Assembly: GCF_963678635.1 (NCBI RefSeq)
Contig: NC_087066.1
Coordinates: 46,349,129 to 46,413,128 of the forward strand
Origin: Symsagittifera roscoffensis
Taxonomy: Eukaryota > Xenacoelomorpha > Acoela > Convolutidae
Direction of reading: 5' to 3'
DNA length: 64,000 nt
Shown here: positions 35,401 to 47,400 of the stretch, in pieces
Layout: every line of letters begins with the position of its first letter
How positions within the stretch are numbered: the first letter of the stretch is position 1
The notes under the pieces: generated by a model
Databases searched by the model: none
What the model saw: the letters and a program-made list of their open reading frames with translations, nothing else
Told to the model about the DNA's origin: nothing
Made by a program: the position numbers and the translations under genes

Positions 35401-38400
35401 TTCCAGTTATTTTCCAAAAGAGGTCTCACAAGGCAAGCTGACAAGCTCTTTTTATCATAAAGTTCTACCAAAATTTTGGTCCTTGAATTCATCATTAAAT
35501 TTCATCAGAGGATCTCAAATAAAAGTTGATCCCTATAAGATGAGAAAGTGGGCGTGAAACAGTTCAAGGTGCGTGAAAAAGAGTTACGGGCAATGATTGA
35601 GATGGACCGAGTTCTGAGAAAGGGTGAACGAATTATAGTTCGCATTCAGTTCACACCCAGCACTGCGCGACAGAAAATGCGCCAAGGACTCTACTACACT
35701 CTAGGTACCCAATCAGTTTATTTACACCAAAAAAAAACACTCAACTCCACCCCCCTCCCCCATGATTTCATTTAGGTTAAAATGCTTAAATCGTTTAAAT
35801 GAAATGAGTCAGATGTAGCTACTTCTGAACACATAATTTGGCAAATTTATGATCAGTTACATTTAAAACGAAAAAAATGAAAGTTAGATTGAAGAATGGG
35901 AGAAAAAAATTCGCAATGACGTTGGGGATCAAAAACGTGCTACCCTCAAAGAAACCCTCTGGTCTCTTTTTATTATTAATCAGGGCCCCTTCTATAACGC
36001 CATGTACAAAAAGATTTTTTGCGCCTAGAAGGATTAGCTCAATGTTTAAGCATATGCAAACATTGTACCTAGACACTAAATTCCCCTATTGTGCAGGGTA
36101 AGGGGGAGTGCAGAATGAAAATATTTGAAGATAGATCCATTATTATGTATTCTTGAGGTTATTGATGTTGTAATTGTTGATTAGGACTAAATCCTGATAC
36201 CCGAATATCAGCGAACACACATCATGAGCCGATCTATGCAAAGTACGTGTTCCCCTGCTTTGACGAGCCGCTGTTCAAAGCCATCTTCAAAATAGCAATC
36301 ACCCACCGCCCTGACTTCGAGGCCTACTCCAATATGCCCCTTATGTCACGCACTCCAATTCAAATGACACAACTTTCGACACAACACACCCCAACAGACC
36401 TCCAAGCATCAGGTGAAGGCAGGACCGAATTTAGGAGCCGGCGGGGGTGGGGGTACTTTTTTATGATATCCCTTTTCGATCAAACAACTCTAAAAATTTT
36501 TAAACGCACTTTTAGTGCCAATTGGGACAAGTACAAAGAGATGTCTTAAAACTGCAACTCCTTTGTCCAGTTTTATGTCTATGTATTACTTTTCGTTTCC
36601 GCATGCTCAATGCATCTGGGAAAACTCCAGTAAAAGCGAGGTTAGGCTGAGATGATTCTTATGTCAATCAACCAGTAAAGCGTTTGGTCAGGTGAATGAT
36701 CAATTATAAAATTTATTTAAGCTTCAGTTAAAAGTCGATCATGATTGGTTACTATTCAATGCATAATCCAATATAAATTTGATGATTCAATATAACACAA
36801 ATAATGCCCTAAAACTTCATTTTTGGCCTGTTTTTTGAGAAAATTTTCGTATCTTGGCATAATGCGGAAAACCTCCGAAAACATTTGATTGATGATAATG
36901 AAATAAATTATTTCCAACCACTAACTACTTACAGAATTATGCAAAAATTTTACAAATACAAATCTGAAACGTTTGTAACAACACCATTAAGCCAGCACGG
37001 CTAGTTTTCAGTTACCTCATTAGCGGAGAACAATTACAAATAATTAACTTTTTCTGTCAAATGAATCAATCTACTGGTAAAAAAAAAAGATTTTTGGTTT
37101 TCTCGTGTAATCTTTTCTGCTCATAAGCTAAAGACCAACTAAAAAAATTTCTACATATTCCTAGAAAAATTCTCAAAGCGTGCTCAAAAAAACCGTATTT
37201 CCTAGAATGTGATCTAATCTTATGCTCGAAGCTGCCTGAAATCACGAGGTACAGGTTTTTAATTAAGAAATTCATTTTTTATACCAATATGAAAACAAAA
37301 TCAAGCTTTCCAAATGACAAAGTACAAAGCCAGCCATAAATTGTGACTGAGATGTGACTGATGTAAGAATAATCAGACCAACTTTTTATTTTTATCCAGT
37401 TATATCATTAAAACTGCACCGTGTTAAAAGTTTTTCAAGAAGAGTTTTTTCGGAATTCTTCGAAAACTTTGTCGACTAAATTAATTTTTCGATGTCCTTT
37501 AAAATAATTATGTTCAAAAATTCGAAAAGCAGTCTGGAGAAAAAGAAAAAAATTACAAAACTTCAAATAATTTTTTAGTGCATCCTTGAGATGATTTTAC
37601 ACTAAAATATACCTGACGAGTGGAGCCTGTAGGAACAAACAGTTTCTTCTCACTAAAAAAGGAGACAAAAAAACTGGTTAAAAAAATAGATTTTTCTACA
37701 AAGAACTCTAGCGTATGTATGCAATAATAAACCTTGAATTCCTCGATTTGACTTTTATTTCAAAAGGTGATCATCCATTGAAAAGATATAGTTGTGGATA
37801 AAGAGTTGATTGTTTTCTTTTCATTGGTTGTTTTTGTATACCGACTTCCAGTCTTTTTCTGATGTTACAGTTTCTAGGTTGCTTTATCGTCTTCAATTAT
37901 ACAGTTATTGAAATATTTTCATTATCGAAAACAAAATGTAATAAAGCCGTAACTCCTCGTATTGCATTAATATCAAGTAATTTCAAAGACATGGGTTTGC
38001 TTACATACAAAACTATAATTGATCTCTTAAGTGACGGATTTTATCAAAACTTTCATATTAAAATTATTTTTCTAGGTCAAATTTTTTAGTTTATCTGTTT
38101 TCAGCAAATTCCGTTTGTTTACTGAAAACAGTTTTTGATTAAATTAACATCCTAAACAAAAAATTTTTCTGACTTTAAAGTTTGCTGAGATTTTTTTCAA
38201 ACGTTCTTTGAAATTAGTTTGTGTCATTTACTTTGATCACACACAGTGCTGATTTAAATTATCCGGACGAAACGAACAAAACTTGAATTTTCAAACGCGT
38301 TTTTCTCAAATTGGGTTAAGATTAGACAAAAAGTGAAGAGGACAAAAGTTGCTTAGAATTTCACCAGAATTAATATGGTACCATTTTTTCTCCGAAATTC

Positions 38401-41400
38401 TCAACCAAAATTTTACCCCAAAAATGGGTCATTTTGGCTTTTTTCAAATAATCAAGAATTACGCTGAAACTACTTTGCTAATTGATATGAAAATTATATC
38501 ACAGGAAGCCTCTTACGCAGCTCAACAGGGGTTAAATCTCCAAAAACCAGTATAAATGAAAAAATTTTCACTTGATAGTCAATAAATGTGATTTTTACTA
38601 TATAAAACCCAGAATCTCGGTTTAAAAATAAATTTTAAACAATTTGCGCAAATTTTTGGAAATTTAACCCTTCTTAAACTTTGTTAAGCTGCGTAAGAGG
38701 CTTCCTGTGATATAATTTTTATAACAATTAACAAAGTAGTTTCAGCGTAATTCTTGATTAATTGAAAAAAGCCAAAATGACCCATTTTTGGGGTAAATTT
38801 TTGGTTGAGAATTTCGGAGAAAAAATAGCACCATATAAATTCTGGTGAAATTCTAAGCAACTTTTGTCCTCTTCACTTTTTGTCTAATCTTAACCCAATT
38901 TGAGAAAAATGCGTTTGAAAATTCAAGTTTTGTTCGTTTTGTCCGGATAATTTAAATCAGCACTGTATTATGACGAGCTCTTATTTTTAGTCACAACACT
39001 CCGAAACTGATAAAGAGACTCTTGATTGTTGAAGTTATATTGGTTTTTCACATTTCAAATTTTATGAATGAAAAGTACTATATCGAGTGTCGAAAATTGT
39101 AGAAGGATCAATTGATGTATTTTTAGTTTTTTTTTGTACAAAAAATAACTTCAGTCTATTAAATTCTGTAAAATATACGAAATATACTTTGGTTCTGCAA
39201 ACTTATGTAAATTACCCGGGATGGCCAAAAATACTAGTCATACAATTTCCCTATATGGAAAAATGCTAGTCATACACTTTCCATACAATTCCATACGTAC
39301 AAAAAATTGCATGAAAGGTCTATGAGTAGTATTTTTTCATGTATGGAAATTGTATGACCAGCATTTTTCCATAAACCAAAAATATTAATTTTTCACATTT
39401 AAATTTCTGAAAATTTTTTGGTTTTGCTCGTAACCGAACACAAATGACACAAATGACATAAACCTTGATTACTCAAACGTGGTAACCAACGGTTTTGCCG
39501 CCTCGCATTAAAAACGCATTGGAAACAGCCTGATATGTGTTACTTCTGTCTCAGACAAATAATATAACAAAAGTAATGAACTTTAAAAATTTGGCACTAA
39601 TTTTCAAAGATGATTATTTCTAAAACATGAATTTTTAAATTACCAGACATACAAAAACATGTCATACAAAAGAAAGAGGATTTTTAAGCGTTTTTGAAAA
39701 AAGTTATGAAGAGAAAAGGAAAAAAAATTCATTATTAGCATATCCAGGACTACGTTATACACAAAAAAAATTAAATTTTGCATGCAAAATTTTTTTTCTT
39801 CAAAAAATGTTTGTTTGATTACGGAAATCAATTTTTTATGAAGAGATACCAATTTCGATACCAAAACAACTATAAATTACCTTTGAAATTCGGTTAAACT
39901 CATTTTGCAAAAATGTATGAAATTGCATGATTAGCATTTTCGGTCTATGGAGGTCAACCCGGGTAAATTGATTTTCGTTCAGTACCTAGTACTAAACAAA
40001 ATGATAAGATACGTTTCTGCAGAAGTTTTTCATAAATTTTGCTAATAAGTGGCAACTGTTTATAATTTGCTGATAAATGGTAATTGTTCTAATCAAACGT
40101 TAATCAAACGTTTTACTCGTTTGATTTCCTCAAGCAGGATCGTTTTTTTATGGGTTGCATAATATTTGCAAACTATAGGAAAGCTGGGCAACACTCTCTC
40201 TTCTCTCAATTGAAAATTTTTCTACAGCACAGAAGTGCACCATTATTTTTTTTGAAAGTAAAGAGTAAGAACCTCAGAGTAATTTCCTAAAAATGCTTCA
40301 AATTTTTCATCGTTAGCAGGATTGACTTCCAATAACTCTGATTTCCGTCTCTCAGTTTAGATTTTTATTTTGTGCCAGCTTTTTTCGCCATGCCGAATCA
40401 AAGAAATTAATAAATTTATTGGCTAGTGTTTTCAACCCTTCGTGTTTTTATCTTTTATTGCTTTGGAAAAATAGCGACTTTTAAAAATTAATTTTTCCCT
40501 CTCAAAACATTTTCAGCTGTTTTTTGACGGTCTTCATTTTTTTTGTCCTGAATCTAACTAGACGGAGCAATTTTTGGTACATAGTTTTTTTAAGGTTGCC
40601 TTTTTATATACTATCGATCCAAATAGCAGCTGTAGCTGTGTTCAATTGAAATCATACTAACATTGTGAGTGTTTCTATTTTGCAATTTTAAAAAAAACTG
40701 CTAACACTTCAAAAAAAATTTCAAAATTTATTAGCTTTGCTTTATATTTTATCGTTTTCATCTCAATTGTTAAAATTTTAGCTCTAAAAAAACTAAGTGT
40801 AAGTGCTTTAAACACTGGTTGATCCTATTTTCTACATGAACTTCTAACTTTTGAGTAAGTTATCTTAGGGTTTGAAGTACTAAAACTTTTCATGTTTTTA
40901 AGAATATTTAACAGTAAAAATTAAAAGTGTTTGTTCCGACCGTTGAAACAGGGGAGGAGCTTTGTATTCGGGTTTGTTTTCATTTTTTTTGTGTTATACG
41001 CAGAATCAGGTACCACAATTAATCTTCGGACGTTTCCGACTGAAACATGCAGAGAAACAACCGCTCGAAATTTTTTTTCATCTATTTCTGAGCGAATAAG
41101 GTGGTAAGTAGGTGAAAAATAACCCTTTTTATGCTTAAGTTAAGCCGTGAAAACTTAGTTCTACTCGACTAAAACTACTTTATGAAGTTTTATTGCGCTG
41201 TTTTAGAAAACAACAAACTTATGACTAAAAATTTTTAAAAATTGATTGGTTGAACTTTTCGAAAAATGTTTTCCAATATGCCTATTTTTTTTATCAGTTT
41301 CAAACAATGTAACTTTTGAACTTAAAGAAAAGTTATTCTTCAATTTTCTTAAGAAAATGGTCGGAGCATTGTGTGCTACTATTACAGTGTCCGGCTATGC

Positions 41401-44400
41401 TTGTTATGTTTTGCTTGTTTGTTTCATAATATCGAAGACCCTAGGCCACGCTAAACCTTTTGTATTAGCCTTTTAGTGCTAAATGGTCAACGTTCAACCA
41501 AGTTTTTTAGTAACTTGGAAAAAAATAGAGCTTCTGAATTAGGTTTTTATATAGAGACCTAACGATAGTGTCAAACTTTTTTTTGAAAATTAAATTCATT
41601 TTCTGTCGGATTATTGCACCGATATAAATTAAGCCAAAGGCTGTTCAAAGAAGATTATTAAAAATGTTCAACGCTGGAAGCTGCGAAAATTCACTATCAA
41701 GTTATTATTTTTTGGTTAACTTTTAAAACTGAAATAGTCGCAAAAAAACACGTTCGTCTAACTTTGTAACGCTCTCTAAAATACCGGAAAAGTAATTTGC
41801 AAAGAACATTTTTTCCTAAGTTTTAGCTGTCACTCAAAATTTTGTAAAAAGCACATAAAGTTATTTTTTCAATTAGATAAATCTTTGTTTTCTAGGCTTT
41901 CAAAAATCCTTATGTTGAATTAATACTACTGGTTATAATAGTAATCATTTTTAAAAAATTTAAAAAAAAACTAAGCTCATCATAAAAATTGATGACTTCT
42001 ACATCAAGCTAGCTATTTGTTGGTGAATTTCAGATCCCGATAAAATAAGATAGGGTTTGAAAAAACCTCCATGCAAACTAGTGCTTTTCCCGAAAAATCT
42101 AAGGGTACATTCACCAGCATCCACTTCGTAGCATCGGAATCTTGGTTCTTTATGCTTAAGCAGTAGCGGATTTAGGGTGGGGGGGGGGGGGGCGGACGCT
42201 GCTTTCAGGGATTCGACCCCCTGCCGACCCAAAGGGTCCCCCCTTTGTGCTATTTTGAGATATCCTTTTTTGGCTGACTGACCTTAAAATTTTTCTAAAG
42301 GCGCTTTTGGCGCCAATCTAGACTAATTTTGAGGGGGAGCGCGCCGACAAAACGCAATGTTTTGGTCGAAATTTTTCAAAAAGTGCATAGAAACGCCTTT
42401 TCTGGCTTGTTTTTTTTCACAAATTTGCCTGCGGCGCAGAAAATTCTGTCAAATTGGGGTCTGTATACTGATTTGGGAGAGCTCAGAAATTCAATGTGGT
42501 TGACCTAAAAAAAAAAGTCGTCGTCGAAATTTTCATAGATCCGAGAAATTCATAGATCTGCACCTGTGCTCAAGGAATCTTTCTTGCTGCAATTTATCTG
42601 AGCCCTGATTCGTTTCAAAAGTGCCTCGAATAGATTTAGTAGTTCTGACTTTAGAGTCCATTTCGTTGTTACCATCTTTGAGTTTTGCAAATTAGTCCTT
42701 AAATAGAGTTGTTGTTTCGTTAGAGTCATTGTTCACAGGTTCATCCCTTTTCCTAGTAAATCTTCGAACGGACCAATGATGAATGATACTGATAACTCAA
42801 TAAAACTTAGTCGCATCAAAACTTCAAGTGTTAAGATCACTGGGTTAAGGTCACATAATTTAGTTTTGAAAGCAAAACATCAAGGACGAAAAAAGAATAA
42901 ACTTCCTGCATGCTCTTCATAACCCTAAACAAAATTCGATTTTGCCAACAAAAAAATGCCCCGTAGAGAAATTTTTGCAGAAAAATGGCCAAAAATGACT
43001 CATTATAGCAGTTTTTGAAAAATGTCTTGATTTTTATAGCTGGATAGATATATTAATAATACGAAATCAATTTATTTTCAGAATCAGAACGAGGGGGCAT
43101 CGATACAAGAGATGAGCAAACGATAGTGAGAGCAAGGGACGGGGGATGGAATGGCACCACGTGGTATAATTCTACAAACGAGGAGGGGGAGCAGGGGGAA
43201 GAGGGGGAGGAGGGGGAGGAGGTGGAGTGGGTGCGGAGTGAGTTTGGGGCCAGTCCCAAAATGTCCACCTACTTGGTCGCTTTTACTCTCTTCAACAACA
43301 TGACAAAGTTACAGTCCAATTACACTAGTATAGATGGGAGAGTGGTGAACCTAACTTATCACGTGGAACATTGGATGGCGGAGAATGCAACGCTGGTCCT
43401 GGAAATAAGGCATACACATCAACTCATCACATCAAAGCTTTAGGAAACCATTTGTACAAAAGTTGGCTGCGCCGCACGCCATGTTCTGGATTTTTTGAAA
43501 CGTTAAGACAAAAAAATGACTTTTCTGTCCCCCTCCACAAAATTATTCTACATGAGAGCTGAAGTCAACTCTAGAGCAAGTTTTCGGTTAGTTAGCTAAA
43601 TGATGGAATTTTGCTTACTATTGCAACCCCCTATTGCGAAGGGGGCATTTGTAACAAGGCACAAAATTCACTAAATATGCTTAACCGTTGAACTTGTTCT
43701 GCATGGGATGGCAATTCTTTACTATGTACCATAGGGGTTTGGAGGGATTGTTAATGAACATGATCCAAAAAATGTCATACTGCTACTGCAATAGCAGTAA
43801 TCGCGTGATGTAATAATAACCTTCAGTAGTATCAATTATTATTATTATGTGGTGTCCAAGGACACGCGTTCAGAGACATTGGTACACGGCTGAGAGCTCA
43901 GAGTTTGAATCTGCTGTATCACTCTCAGTGACTATAAAATAGACAGAGAAAACAATTAATTCAAACAACAAAGAATTTATTTTTGAATTATCACTAGTTT
44001 TCCAACAAGATACCGTATAGGATATCACAACTATGCACCATAGGGTTTGGGGGGATCGTTAATGAACATGATCCAAAAAATATCAATATACCGTGGCAAT
44101 TTAAAATCTATTCGAGCGATTCCTAATGGCAGTAACTGTAAAAGAAAATGTAAGCCCGGAAGTTATGTTGAAGGAACCAAAAGACATCTTAGAAGAACCC
44201 CCTCCACGACCAGAAACGCCACGAGAGGGAGAGAAAGAAGCTGTGACGATAGCCAGAAATCTTAGAGACAAGCTAGCAAGAGATCGAGTAATGCTGGAAA
44301 ATGAGGAGAGAAGAACACGGGGCCCAAGGGTTGGACACAATGTTTTTTATAATGAGGTACAGAAGAAGCTTGTATCCAGATTATTCCTCTCTCTAGGGAC

Positions 44401-47400
44401 TAAAGGAAAGAAGAGGTTTTTGCAGAAAAATCCACACGCCGAAATTTCCAAAATGTCGTTCAGGGACATTACAGAGCTAGCAGCGGTCTCGTTTCAAAAG
44501 GTAGAGTGCGTGACTTATGAAAGATATAAATTGTTCACACGAATGCAAGAATCCGGGGAATCACTGGAGGCATTCCACGCAGCATTAACTGCTCAAGAAG
44601 CCAGATCAGAACTTGGAAAACTGGAACGTAAGATAGTTCGTGACCTATTCATTTCGAAATTGAAAAATATGACGTTGCAGGATACACTGACATTTGAAAC
44701 GCTAGATCCAGAGAAAGTGTTGAAGAGAGCTATAAATTTTGAACATAGCAAATTGACTACAAGGGCATTTCAGAAGACAAATGCAGCAGCAACAGTAGGA
44801 ACGGGCAACAACTACAACTCTGGGGTGAGAATAAAACAAGAACCAGTGATGGCTGCCAGGAACTCAAAAGGAAACACAAAAAATCAACAATATAAGAGGG
44901 AAGCGAATAAACGACAAAATAACAACACCAATGGGAAAACAAAACCATGTAATAGATGCGGAAGAGCATTTGACCAGGGACATCTAAAAAGCTGCTGGTC
45001 GGCACTGGCCAAAATTTGTAAGAATTGCGGAAAACCCAACCACTTTGCAAAACTGTGTAGATCTCAACAAGTGATTAAGTCACGGAAGCATCCGAAAGAT
45101 CAGAAGAGGAATGTGATCCTATAAGAGACAACTTCGGCTCATGCAGTGATTTTGAAGTAATGTCAATACAAACACACCGGCCGGAGAACGAAAGAATCTC
45201 GAAATACGTGGGCGATAGAATAAATGAAAGTAATATAAAGTTAAATGGGGAAAAGATAAGAGTTCAAAAAATTGACTTACTCCAAGACCCAACGTCGAAC
45301 AGGGTAAAATCACTAAAGGCCATGTTGAGAATAGATAACCAAATCATACAACTGACGGTAGAATCCGGAAGACCCAGTCTCTTTCTTAAATTGGGCGACG
45401 ACAAAAGAAATAATCGATAAATCAAACAAAGCAAGATTCATTCCGTCCGATAAACTGAACTTGGCTACCCAGTTCGTCGACTACAATTAACAACCAATCT
45501 GTGTATGGGGGGCATTGAAGACAAATTTTCGTTCGGCAGGCTGAGAGGTGAAAGGAGCCACTTTTCTGGTGACGGAACGTAAAACCAGTTGCATAATGGG
45601 ATTGGACTTACAAGGACAAGTGGGGATCGCCACCACACAAAAACCAGCTCCAAAATAACTGTCCAGGTTTGACGTGGTCATGTGCGAGCAGTCAGAAGGT
45701 TGGAAAAACAAACTCTTTGATAAATTAAGAGATTTGTTTGATAGAATAGGAATCTCAAAAAAGCACATTGTATGTTCAAAGTTCAAGTACCCTCTATGTC
45801 CGATTCAAGAAAAGGGGAGAAGAATCCAAATTCATATTCAGGACGAGGTAGAAAAAGAAATTGAAAAAATGTTGACAGAAGGTCATATCACAAAGCTGGA
45901 CAAAAATACAAGTGATTGCTTTATAGCCCCAATTGTAATAACTTTAAAAAAGGACGACTCGAGAAAATTGACGAAGGACGCAAAACCGATAAACAGTCAT
46001 TTGTTCAAAAATAAGTACCAAAGGCCCAATGTAGATGAACTCATAGATGGGGTAAGCCAAATCGTTACAGAAAACAAAAAGGGCACACTTTACTTCACAG
46101 TGTTGGGTTTAAAGTACGCGTATAGCCAGTGAAAATTGGCTGCAGACACAGCTAAACGGTGTAACTTCAATATCGTTGGTGGAAAGGCAACCGGGGCTTT
46201 ATAGATTCCTTAAAGAGTTCTATGGATTAGCAGACATGCCAGCCGAATTTCAAAAAGCTATGGACAGAGTTATTAACCACGCAAAAAACACTTTTTGTTT
46301 TTTGGACGACATGCTCATTGTGTCAAAAAGTAGTGGAATAGAACATGAAAAATTAGTAGAAACGGTACTGAACAAATTGGATGATGAAAATGTGGCATTA
46401 AAGACTTCGAAATGCGAATTCTTCAAAAACCAGGTGAACTGGTTGGGACATCGCCTTTCGGAGCCAGGGGTCAGTCCAAAAATTACTAAAACCGAAGCGA
46501 AACAAAATCTAAATCCACCAAAATTGCTAAAGCAATTAATATCATTTCTGGGTAGTATAAATCATCTAGCAAAATTCATAACCAACACGGCAAGCTTAAC
46601 AGAAACTTTGCGGCCACTTCTCAGAGAGGAGAATCAAAAGAAAAAAGCTGAAAAAATGAAACTACCAGTATAGAAACTGGAGTGGGGGGATGAGTAAACT
46701 ACTATGACGCTAATCGTGAAACAAGAGTTAAATGTGACGCAAGCCACAATGGTTTGGGGGCTACATTAGAACAACAAACAGATGAAGGATCGTGGGTTCC
46801 GATGTCATTTGCATCCAGATACCTAAATATACAAGAAAAAAAACACTCAACAAATGAACTGGAGTTATTTGCAGTTGTTTGGACAGTTGACAGATACAAA
46901 CATTACCTTCTAGGTAAAACATTTACCATCGCAACAGATCACAAAGCCCTAACATCAGCCTTAGATGGGAACAAGTAAAAACAAACATATCAATCCCGAT
47001 TGACCCGGTGGGTCGATCAACTGTTGCCATATCAATTTAAAATAGTTCACATTCCGGCGAGGGACATGGGGATAGTCGATTATTTATCATGATGAATATA
47101 ATGATCCTTGGCCCGAATCAGAATTAGACGAAAGGTTTGTAGTGGCAACAATAAACTCTTTTCGTGAAGCAATATACTGCATGAGCAGTAGACTAGAAAG
47201 CACTGGGTCGCTCAACCGGAACGAAAACGTTCTAAAACATTCTAGAAGGAATGTTGCTAAACAGTCAACGCTTAGTGGTTGCTATGGGATAAAAAACAAC
47301 TTTCGCGACCGTACAAACAGCTAAACAGCAGCTCACAAAGAAAACAGATCATTTTTTCTTCATTTCAACTCAGTAAACAGTCGTGGCAAGAAACTGCAAA

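Larger units (their letters stand above)
32474..35539 (+). other. Aminopeptidase intron 1
   Basis: 3.07 kb of AT-rich sequence with GC...AG borders. At 32594 a diverged hAT-type MITE starts (CAGGGGCTGATTGAGGG) and its interior words run to about 32760. Near 34790-34848 a long C-run followed by CCTCGGCACGCTACTG looks like a terminus of a related element in reverse. A hairpin lies at 34916-34966. No coding sequence is seen. Confidence 0.6.
36413..43081 (+). other. Aminopeptidase intron 3
   Basis: 6.7 kb with GT...AG borders. A truncated hAT-type MITE begins 8 bp inside the intron (CAGGACCGAATTTAGG, 36420 to about 36532). A foldback element (38244-38965), a 751-bp TIR element (39214-39964) and a 406-bp MITE (42161-42566) follow. 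The rest, about 36.6-38.2 kb and 40.0-42.1 kb, is AT-rich and holds no gene I can see. Confidence 0.6.

Noticed and set aside
35336-35557. 73-codon frame just before aminopeptidase exon 2 as part of the exon
   Set aside because: It is in a different frame and an in-frame stop at 35536 lies upstream of the chosen acceptor.
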